Assembly: GCA_029582155.1 (NCBI GenBank)
Contig: CM055895.1
Location: 59,458,578 to 59,522,577, forward strand
DNA: 64,000 nucleotides
Source of the DNA: Panopea generosa
Lineage: Eukaryota; Mollusca; Bivalvia; Adapedonta; Hiatellidae
Reading direction: 5' to 3'
Shown: one piece after another, positions 23,101 to 35,100 of the stretch
Layout: each line of letters opens with the position of its first letter
Position numbering within the stretch: position 1 is the first letter of the stretch
Notes under the pieces: model-generated
Database searches by the model: none
What the model was told of the DNA's origin: nothing
The model's input: the letters and a program-made list of their open reading frames with translations, nothing else
Made by a program: the position numbers and the translations under genes

Positions 23101-26100
23101 CAATTAGTTCACAATCACTGATATTAAAACAAGATCTTTCATCACCCTCTAAAACCAAGTCAAAGAAGAAATCTAAAATTAAAAATGTAGGACTCGGACT
23201 TTCAGCTCCAACTGCTGTTGAGGATTCAGATAAATCGCATGATGTTCTTATAATTGATTCTCCAAATTGTGGACAAAAGGCAACAACTGTTGAAAAAGAT
23301 AAAGCGACTCTTCCTGATGTAGTACTAACTGATGCTGTTAATGAATGTGTGAAACAAAAGTCAACATTTTTGAATAGTTTAAGTAAACCTTCGTTTTCTG
23401 GGAAAACCACACAATCAACTTTGTGCTTTAGTAATTCTGGACTGACTATGTCCAAAATTTCATCTGTTGATGTTGATATAGCAGAAGATGTGAAACTATT
23501 GGACAGGAAAATACCAGTAAAAGCAAAGCGGGCAGTAAAGAATGGTAATAAGAAGACAAGTAAACTGATAACAGATGATGTAAACAGGAGTAGTGAATCT
23601 GCTTTTGTCACCCCTGTAAAGAAGCGTGGTAGAAAAAAGAAGACAAAAGTAGAAGTTGTTTATACAGAAAGAGATGAGGAGGCTGATGAATCTGCACTTA
23701 CAGATGGATCAGAAGGAAGAAGGAGGTCATTGAGGAAGAAGTACAAAGTGACAGTATTTCAGATGGATGAAGATAGAAAAACTCCAATTAAGATCAAACT
23801 AAGAAGGTTAAGTTATATTTTATTTGCATTTAAATATTGTCTTTTTGTAACATAATTTGTTTGTTTTTACTTTTAATTGTCATTTAATTTGAGCAATATG
23901 TATGTCGGATTAATAACTGACTTTTAATTACTAACTTGGAGTTCTAAACAATTACATTCAAGGAAGAATCTTGAACCAGAGTAAAGTGTTTTCAGTAATG
24001 ATGTTGGATTCCCTTAAGGAATTTTTTCTATAGATAAATATATATAAAAATATTACCTTTGTTTAATTGTTTATATTTTGTAATTTGTAAATTTTCCAGC
24101 TAAAAGTCTTTTGTTTTAAATAGACAATTACAAGTGTTTTTTAATTCTGAAAGTTGAAACAAACTCGATAGATAAATTGGTCCCAAGTCGCAAGTCGTCA
24201 GTTGAGTAGGAACATCATTCTTCTGTGAGTAACTGGCAAACTTTCTCATTTAAAACATTAAAACATAGTATGAGGCAACAATTTGTGGAAACATCATAAT
24301 TTTGCTTTGAGAAGTGGCCTGGCCTGATTAGCTGTCGTTTACGGGTCTGACTCTCAATCCAGGGGTCGTGAGTTCGAATCCCTGCCTGGCAACAGTCTCC
24401 ATCATGATTGATATTCGACATTGTGTCTCATTATCATTCATCTCTCACTGCTGATTCAAGTGTGGAAGTTATCAGTTACTTGCAGAGATGGGGTGTGCTG
24501 GAATACTGGTTAACCTTTCAAGATCCCAGGAAACAGTGGTTAGGTTAACTGGTTGTCTGTTAGCCTTCGATGTCATAAAATAATTCTAAACATTCAATCA
24601 ATCAATCTTTGAGAAGTGGCAGAAATCTGCTTCCGAAAGTGTTATAATTGTTATATAAGTAAAGAAAGCCAAAGTGTTAAAAAAAATCTCATTGACATTC
24701 TTTCTGTAATATCAGTGGTGTTTTTTTTATCCTTATAGGGGCTGAAGTTCTTTTTCCAATGGGGTTAAATGCCAGTTTAACAGTTTTTTAAAACAAAGAA
24801 AAACAGTGATGTTGACCTGAAAACTGTTTTAAACAAAAATAATTCCATTTACATCATTATAACTCTTATTTTCCCCTTTTAAAGAGAGCCATCTCCATTC
24901 TGTCCAAACAAAACCTGTATGTTTGTGATTGCAGATGTCCTAAAAGCAGCAGTAGTGGAGATGACGGGGATATGACGAGTATAAAAGTCAGGAAGAAAGA
25001 GGTGTGTTATGGTATCTAGATAATATCTTTTTGTTTTGGTCCGTTAAATTTTTTTCATGATAAGACTGTCCTTAAAAAGTATATTGTTTGCCGTGCTCCT
25101 ATCTACTCATTCAAAATTGCAGCTACCTAAACTTTTTTATTGACTTTCAAAGTGTTTAATTTTTTCATGATTTCTGTCCATTTTTCTTAAAATGACTGCA
25201 AAATCATAATTTCGCCAAAATAAAAACGTACCTCAAAGATCAAGGTCACACTTTGAGTTTGTTCGACAACACTTTGAGTGTGTCTGAGATTTCAAGTCCA
25301 AAGTGTAAGTTTATCATACGTGGATGGATTTCAAAAACACATGGCTTAATTTATCAATTGATCAACATGACATGACAAAGTGTTGCTTTAAGACACAGAA
25401 TCTTACCGCAAAGGTCAAGGTCACACTTTCAGTTTGTTTCATGTCTGGTCTAATTTTGTTTTACATTGAGGGATTTTAAAATAGCTTGACACAAGTGATC
25501 AACATGTCATAATGATGTATAACCTGCATTTACCTGTAGAAATACCCAGACCTTTACATGAGATGTCATGGTTACACAAAGGTCAAGGTTACACTTTAAT
25601 GTGAAAAAAAACAAGAAATTGCATGTCTAGTCAGAAACATCAGTTCATGACTCTTGATATTCATGGATTTATCGCTACCTATTATAAAATATATTGTTAT
25701 TTTCACAGACCATTTGGGGGGCATGAGACATTTACCAGTGACATTTTTGTTAAATTTATAATTGCAGTTAAATGCGAAACTGACCAGAGCCCAGGCATTA
25801 TTAGAAAAAGCAAAGAAAGGAAAGCACAAGAAATCGAAACTCAAAGAGAAGGCAACCATGCTGTTTACAGAAGACGAGGTCACTCACAAAAGAAAGAAGA
25901 AAAAGAAAGAAAAAAAGAAAAGGAAGAAATCTGATGATTCTGATTCCAGCAGTCACCGTCGCAGCTCTCGCTTGGTTGGTAGAACAATGGCATCCATGGA
26001 GGAAGTCTCATTGGAAAATATAGTTATCTCATCTGATGATGACCATGAGTATGACGATCATATACCAGTTAAAAGAGGACGAAAACCAAAGGCTATGATT

Positions 26101-29100
26101 TCTCTCACTGATATGGTTAATTCAGATCATGGGAAAGCTGCCGGGAGAGTCATTACCAAGAGGGGAAGGAAACCGAAAGCTGCTGTTGATAATATGACTC
26201 CCAAAAAGAATACACCACAGAAGAAAGCTTCTAACACACCAAATAAAGTTATGAAAGCAGGTATGTTGTGTTGTTATTTGTTAAGTTGAACAAAAATAAT
26301 AATGTGCTATAAAATTTAATCTTTGTCACGGCATTTCAGTGCTAGACCTATCATTAGATGGATAATAGATCATTTGACTATTTTTGAAAAAATTTTGGGA
26401 TGGCATATAGTAATCGCAGTGTCTGTCCGTCCGTTCTTTCGTCTGGTATTTTGTGACCGGCCTGTAACTTTGACATGAATTGATGGATTTTATAAATACA
26501 TGTACTTGTTACGAATTACCAACATAACATGATTACATGTCGCTCGCAACACCCAGACTTCCGCTTCAAAGGTTTGTAACTTTGTCATCTATAGATGAAT
26601 TTCAAAAACACTAGTTTGACAACACTTTGGGTCTATGTGAGCTTTCCTGTTTGGTCTGTAACTTTGTTATGCATAGATGAATTTTATAGATACTTGCTAC
26701 AAAAGATCATGATAACATGATACCTTGTCACATAAACCCAGACTACCACTTTAAAAAGTGATGGTCCCACTTTAACCTTGTTAGACAACACTTTCAGTCT
26801 GAGATTCCATGTCTGGTCTGTAACTTTGTCTTATCCTTAACTTGGCTCAATTGATCAAGTTGACATGACGATGTTTCGCACATAAGACCCAGACCTCTGC
26901 CTGAAAAGTCAAGGTCATGCTTTGAGCTTGTTTGAAATTTCAAGTCCAGGTCTGTAACTTTGTTATACATGGATGGATTTGCAAAACACTTGGCTCAATT
27001 GATCAACATGACATGACCACGTGTCGCATGTAAGACCCAGAACCTTACCTCAAAGGTCAAGTTGACACTTTTAGTTTGTTGGATATTTCATGTCTTGCAT
27101 GGAGTGATTTTAAAATATCTGGACACAAGTGATCAACTTGTCATAATTTATATGTCACCGGCATTTACCTGTAGAAATACCCAGATCTTTACATCAGATG
27201 TCCGGGTCAAGGTCACAGAAATGTCAGTCCATTACTCTTGATGATCATTTATACATTTATATATCTATACCTATTATAAAATACAGTCTAATCTGTATTA
27301 AGCAGCCACCCAAAGGAAATGGCCAAACTGACTTCTTAACACAGGTGGATTCTTAATAGAGAGTCCATATTTTTACCGAGAAAGCTGAGTACGTAATGTT
27401 TATTGTGGCAGACAAAAAGTGATCACACATGCATCGTAAGTTGTTTGGAATTATATACTTGGGTAAATGAGAAAAGAAAGAAAATACTTGAACTGACGGT
27501 ATTGTTTATATTGTTGTTAATTGTTTTTGTATTTTGTACCATGTGGAAATTATAATAAAGAACAAGACACAGTGTAGTGCGTCTGACTATCAAACCAGGG
27601 GTGGTGAGTTAGAATCCCCACTCAGGCAAGTAACCCATGATAATTGATATACAGAAATATGCAGGAATTAAAATTGCAGAATTCAGTGAGCCTATTTTTT
27701 GTCCAGGAATTAAACTTGCTCCTATGTTCACGATGGGTAAGAAAGGTGCAGAGGCATCTCCGAAGAAGCCTCCCTTGGACCCCGAGCAGGCAAGACAACG
27801 ACAACAATTCCTGATGAGTGGGGTACCTGAGGAACTGAAGAAACAGACAGTGACGAGAATGGCAGCTTTGGCAGTAGCTGATTACCCACCCATACCTACA
27901 GTTAACCATGTCCAACAGGTTGAGTACAAATTAAAATATTTACATTTGTGATGTTCTTCTTCATTGAACCTATATAAAAATTTATTGCCATTTACCTATG
28001 GACATATAATACACTTCATTGGTCATTTTTAGCTTCAAACATATTTCATGATAAAAACCGTGTCACTGAGATATTGTAATAGAGTAACCATGAATTTGGG
28101 TCCAACATCTGCTGTAGCAGTTCATCTAACAAGAAGGCAGGGAGCAGTTCAAGCTGACAAGAAGGCAGGAAGCAGTTCATCTAACAATAAGGCAGGGAGC
28201 CTTAGAGATGGGGAGCTCAAAGGAGGCATGATTGCTGTTTCATTAGCTGACTTTAACATGCAGATCTATACAATTAGTTTGAATTAAGGAATTTATTAAC
28301 TTAATTTGTTGAACATGGTATTTTGCATATGGAACAAAATTTGTTCCTTTAGGATGTTTCTTTTCCAATTAAATTAAGTTTTTATTGACGTGACCTCAGT
28401 CAGGAAACTGTGTTCTGCGACTCATTGGCACCATTATACATGCCATTATTTGTAATAGTTTGATATTTTATACAGATCATCGTAAAGTCTGGTAATAATG
28501 TCGTAAGATTTAACTCGTAATCGAACAAAATGCAGCAAAAAACGTGTAGCTAAAATATTCATAGAAAATTACACCACTTGCCTCACATCGCCTGAGGACA
28601 TGGGTTTGAGTCTGTCTAGGTCTAGAAAGTTGGTCAGTTTCATAAGTAGGGCAGTTGTTTTACTCAAATTCATTCTGAGGTTTTCCTCCATCCATAAAAC
28701 TGGATATGTCTGTAACGTGTGGAAAATGGCCTTCAATCCTATTCATGGAGAAATACATCTTGCCTAATTTATTATATCAGTAATTTTAAATAAGTTAGCA
28801 TATAGGTAATACATGATACTAATCCCTTTTTTTTATTTGCCTATTTGTATCTCAGGAATGTTGATCCTCATTTACAGAAACCTACTGTGCCTGCAGAACA
28901 GGGATGTGAGAAAAACTTGCCTAACATGTGGAACCTTGGATCGGTGGAGTTGAACATACAGCATTTTTTGATCCCCAGTCTCATCTACCCAAGATCTCGG
29001 TTCAGTGGGGATTTATTGTGCAAACTTGATCCATCAGTAGACAGTCACCTGTGTACAGGTGAGACGTACAAATAAGCAGCTTAATGTTTTGGTTTTAACT

Positions 29101-32100
29101 TGAAATATTTGTTTTACTTCGATTGTGAATCAAGTTATTACAACTTTAGCAAATCACCCTCAAATTCTTCCTGGGTAGGACCTGTACTAAGTATATGTGG
29201 GTGAAGTGTTGCTTTATGTAGTGTCAACAATAACATGTATCTTGATTCCTTACTTATTAATATTAAAGGTGATCTAGTGTGGATTGATTGATTGAAAATT
29301 TGGCATCATTTTTATGCCAACAAGGGCTAAACAGACAATCAGTTAACCTAAACTACTGTTTCCTGGGATCCTGAAAGGTTAACCAGACTTGCGCACACCC
29401 CATCTCCGCAAGTAACTGATAACTTTCTCACTTTAATCAGCAGGTGAGAGATGAATGATAATGAGACACAATATCATATATCGATCATCACAAAGACTTG
29501 CCTGGCAGGGATTCGAACTCACAACCTCTGGATTGATAGTCAGACATGTAACTGACTCAGCTAATCAGGCCCGGTTCTAGTGTGTTAAAATATACATGTA
29601 ATACGCATACTGACATTTTATATGTGCACTGTATTTTGTTCTGGTATGATGCATAGATAGACTTAAGTATTTACATGTATAATTATAATTGTATATACAT
29701 GTAAGTTGTATCTACTGATTTACAGATGATATACAGGTACAGGGGTGTAAACTCCTTTGTCATTTTAGAATCTCATTACCGTGTTAATTTACATATGAGC
29801 GGCTCTCCAGGCAAACTGGACTTATTGACAAAGATATGACGTTGAGGAAATCCCGGTCAAAGTAACGACGTTATAAAACTCGTAGCGTTTCGCTAACATA
29901 AACATTGAATGTCAGTGTCTTTTTAAATTTTATATTATAAATTTATCAAGGATAACTCGGATTTTCTAGATGGACAGTGATATAGAGGTAAGCAACTAAG
30001 TTTACATTTGTATTTTTTAAGTAAATATTTAATTTTAGATAAGGACTTTAATGTTAATAGTGTTTTAAACTTTGCGATACTGGCCAGTAAATTGTCGATT
30101 CATTTACACATGGTAAATTGGTTTGTTATAAAATAAAAATATGTGATGTTTTCGGAATAAATTATAAAGGACTGAATTCAATTTGTTATCGTTTAGATAT
30201 AAACTGTCTTTAAAATGACACGAAAAAATATTTCAACATGGCATTGAAATGATTATGAATCCTAGCACTCCCCACCCACCAACAAAACAGTATAGAAAAT
30301 GTAAAAAAACTGTGTTGATTAGATCTAGTATTATTTACGATTTTAAATGAAACATCTTTAATTATAAATGTAATGCATATATATTAAAAAAATTGAAATA
30401 ACGAAACTGCATATCAATTAATGACGTGCCATTAGATCTGTTAAGTAATATCAATCTTTATAATGCCATTTTGACATAATTGGTGCGGTGGCATAGTGGT
30501 TATAGCCATGGACTATTGCCCAGGAAAACTTGAGTTCGGATCCTGTGAGATGCAATTTCTTTTCTTTTTTCCCCCTTTTTTTTCATATCTCAAACCCTAA
30601 TTAATTTTATAATGACTCATTTTAAATGTTAGTAATGTGGCATTTGATTCCAAAATATAGATTATGAGCTTCGTTAACACATCTTACATACTATCGATCT
30701 GTTTCAGTTACATGTTGTATCAGTCTTTTATTTTTTTCTATTTTTAGGAGCTAGAGAGTTTGTTCTCCAAACATTTTTGGAAAACACTAATTTTTACCCT
30801 ATTTGCTTCACAAGCCAGTGACAGTGAGGACAATGAAGCCTTTCGTGATGATGGTATCATTGATGAAAATGACATGCAACTGAATGTTGATGAATGAGCT
30901 AGACACTTTCTAACAACATTATCTGAAGAAAGTGCGGATTCAGATAGTGACGATGAAAGAGAGCATGACCCTCAAGATAATGTTAGAGGGCGACCAAGAT
31001 GTAGAGCATTAGGCAATTGATTTTAACTGGGTGTAGTTGCCATAACAACTGTCATACACATTTGAAAGAGCGAGATATTTACAAACATGTATTGGATGTG
31101 CGTGAAATGGGAAAAAGTGACAAAGAACTGTACATTATGGCAACACTGGTTGATTGTTCAGACAATGAATCAATGAAACGCAGAAAGAAAAGACAGAGAA
31201 TAAGATATGAGTATTTTTTTCTTGGAAAACATGTATGTAGGAACACATTAAAACTTGTTTTTGACATAGGCAAACACAGCCTTCAAAACATTATGACACA
31301 CATCAGTAAACACAGTGCAAACCCAAGAACACATGCAAATACAGGATGGACCCAGCTAAGTCCCTTAAATTTGATAACATCAAATTGGTCGTTCAATTCA
31401 GTTTGAATTACGCAGACAAATTTGGGATGCTACAGCCAGCTGCTCCAAGGGGACGGGATAATATACGTCCAATTTATTTGCCAAGTGATGCAACAAAAAA
31501 ATGTGTCCATGAAAAATAATGTTGCTGGTTGTACTGAAGAGTCCAGAATGCAGTTCTGTAAAATATACCACATTCTGCAATGTATGATTACATGTCTTTC
31601 TCATGTAAAAATAGCGACACCTAGAGATGATGTATGTGCTTCTTGTAAGAAAATGAGAAAAGTCATAATGGATTCTTTTACTGAAGAAGAAAAGCTGGAA
31701 TCTACAAACAAAATGGAAGAACATATATTGCAGGTGCAAAAAAGAAAGAGACGTGTCAAATTGGCCAAACAAGCCCATGGCATCTCTGAGGAAGAACAAT
31801 ATGTACACTATACGTTTGATTTCAGCCAGAATGTATGTTTACCCCATCATGCCAGGCAGATTGGCCCGTTGTATTTTACAGGGCTTAGAAAAATACAGAT
31901 ATTTGGATTTTGTCTGGACGGAGTTCCCCGGCAATTGAATTCCTTAATCGATGAAAACGAGACGATTGGAAAAGATCGAACATCAACTCACGGTCTATTC
32001 CTACAGGCAATACCAGTACTTCATGATGTCGACTGCAGAGCCTGGTGTTGTGAAAGTAAAGAAAGCCTTCGATGCCAACGAGACTTCATGAATTAATTAA

Positions 32101-35100
32101 AGTCTCGGGAACTTCACCTTCGAAGATGCTATGCCAGATATTTTCGCCCCCGAGGGCTTGTCCAGGGAGCGTCAAGACTACTTCCATAGACCAACGTACC
32201 AGGACATAACGTGCCCAGCACCTATTGACAGACTTTAAAAGTTTATTTAATTTATATCGCCAATGTCGCCATGGACACTTGGTTTGGTTGAAAATTAAAA
32301 CAATATCAATTAAAACTACATTAAACATGATGCATTTCAGTGTTTTAATTTATAAATAAGCGTTTGAATTAAGTCAGTAACATACACATTAACTACATCG
32401 AGTATATGAGCATCATTTACGCGATTGGGTATGATCTGAAAGTGAAATTTATGCAAGCCCTGTTTCCATTTCACTTTCACATGGTAGTTTGATTTCAGAC
32501 ATTAATGTTATCTACCTTCTGTGAGAGAAGTGGGTCAATGTGATGTGAAATTATGTTGAACGTTGATGGTGTTTTGGTTATTATAAAAGCAAAACCTATA
32601 TTTATTGTCATCTTGTATGTTTATATATAACTACAGTTATGATTGTTGAAGAAATACAAGTACAGTTGTTTTTTTTCTACTCACATATTTGAATTTGTGC
32701 TTGAATTCGATACGTTGTGTTAATTTTTTTTCAATCATCAAGGTATACAGAATAACTAAGAGTTTTAATTGTCATCGCGGTATTGTTTGCGCGCAAAATA
32801 GCGTTTTTGTTTTTCTGAAACATAACGTCGAACGTCGTACATTTACGCCGCACATTGACGTTGTGCAATATTATACCTCTCGTAGGAAAAAGGTGATAAT
32901 AGAAAAAGTAATCGTCGTACTGTAAAAATGAAAGCAGTTTTATGTTCATGAAACTTTGTTTAATATGAAAATAACTAAATTGTCAAAAAATACATATACA
33001 TTGTACATGTATACTTTGCATACTGGGGAAGACTTAAACATACTGAAACAAAGTTCTAATATATTTTTAAACATGAATTGTTAACTGATGGTTACCATTC
33101 AGTAACTTTAATTAAGATTGAGCTACATGTGTTTGAATGAAACTTTGTACATATCGGTAGATAGCTTATAATGTCGAGACAAATTACATTTACATTTACA
33201 GAAGTTTCAGCATCATTTATCAGTGGATGAGACTGTTATGGCGGAATGTCTCCGTGAAGTGACCATTTATAACTCTGCCTATCCTGTTCATAAAATGTAC
33301 AACTCTATGAAACAGATGAGAATTGATGCAGAACAGTCAACAGTGAAAAAAGGTGAGATGCAGAATTATACACCTGAAAATAGCGGGACAAATGAGATTT
33401 TCAGAATTGTTTTCCAAAATCTGCTAGACAAAAAGCTTTACCCCTAATATCCAACAAATATTGTTTGTTTTTTTGTGAATTTGATAAAAGCATAATCAAA
33501 AAGAAAATGATAATCTTCAGATCACCTCAGCTTTATGTGAGAAAGTTTGCCAGTTACTTGCGGAAGGACGGTGGTTCTACTCAGTCTGACTCAGTCAGTC
33601 TGAGGTCTTCCTCCACCAGTAAAACTAGATATGCCATATATAACCTGACTCAGTATGAGGTCTTCCTCCAGCAGTAAAACTAGATATGCCATATATAACC
33701 TGACTCAGTATGAGGTCTTCCTCCAGCAGCAAAACTAGATATGCCATATATAACCTGACTCAGTATGAGGTCTTCCTCCAGCAGCAAAACTGGATATGCC
33801 ATATATAACCTGACTCAGTCTGAGGTCTTCCTCCAGCAGTAAAACTGGATATGCCATATATAACCTGACTCAGTATGAGGTCTTCCTCCAGCAGTAAAAC
33901 TGGATATGCCATATATAACCTGACTCAGTATGAGGTCTTCCTCCAGCAGCAAAACTGGATATGCCATATATAACCTGACTCAGTCTGAGGTCTTCCTCCA
34001 GCAGTAAAACTGGATATGCCATATATAACCTGACTCAGTATGAGGTCTTCCTCCAGCAGTAAAACTGGATATGCCATATATAACCTGACTCAGTATGAGG
34101 TCTACCTCCAGCAGTAAAACTGGATATGCCATATATAACCTGACTCAGTATGAGGTCTTCCTCCAGCAGTAAAACTGGATATGCCATATATAACCTGACT
34201 CAGTATGAGGTCTTCCTCCAGCAGTAAAACTGGATATGCCATATATAACCTGAAATGTGGAGGAAATGGTGTTAAAACTCCATTCAAAAAAAAAAGATCA
34301 CCTCGGAGCTCATGGTGACTCCTGATCACTCTTCGCCACCCAGCTGTCACCTATTGCTTGAACTGCTCAGTGGATTTTAACCATATTCGGCCTGAAGCTT
34401 TCTCTTATAACATACTGTAACCTTGACCTTATGACAAATATTTCCACCATAACTAAATATAACAATATCGTATATATTTATATTAATTTATAGTAAAGAA
34501 GCAAAATGTTCTTTCAAATTGTGTATTGACTTAGAATCTCAAAGGCTTAGTATGATAAAAGATTAAACCCTCTTTGCACTATAATTGGATTGAAAAGTTT
34601 TATCTAAAAGGGAGGATGGCAGGGAAACAACACTACATGTATAAATGGCATTATTTATAAAATTGATTAAACACACCCCACTATCATTAATAAATAATCG
34701 GATGGCTTAGTATTTCAAATCTACCAAAAGGTGATAAAACTTATTTTTAAATTTAAGTGGTAAATGTTAAATAAAATCCCCATTCTAAAAGTAAACACCA
34801 CTTAAAAACTGATTGACAACCTTTGCATTGTCATTAGGACTCTTTCCAAGATAATAAATTATAACTACATGTAAACCTGTATAATGGATCGGATTGAAAT
34901 CAAAATGAAATCACATAACTCATTTAAAATGTCACAAAATACATGTATGTTGCAATTCTATTTTAGTAATCTAAGCGTTCAGCCCAAAGTTAGGTAAAAA
35001 ATTTTTAGCTCGCTGGGGCGATTGTCCAGGAAAGCTATTGTCATTACCCTGGCGTCAGCTTCGTCTGTAGACACCCAGGTTAAACTTTTGCGTTTAGTTG

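Noticed and set aside
22769..23611. 280-residue minus-strand open frame
   Set aside because: It is the antisense shadow of ATAD5 exon 2; its composition follows from the Lys/Glu/Ser-rich sense frame.
24317..24400. tRNA gene candidate (similar ones at 3779, 56548, 58325)
   Set aside because: A and B boxes are present but there is no paired acceptor stem, and each is followed by a SINE body shared with other copies.
28048..28287. Extra ATAD5 exon between exons 5 and 6
   Set aside because: It contains a small tandem repeat, has no match to known ATAD5 sequence, and exons 5 and 6 already join in frame through the 28877 acceptor.
31601..31808. Minus-strand frames across the decayed transposase region
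   Set aside because: The conserved peptides are on the plus strand.
34102..34350. 82-residue minus-strand frame with repeated peptide
   Set aside because: The repeat comes from the 55-bp minisatellite; 55 is not a multiple of three, so the frame is not kept between units.
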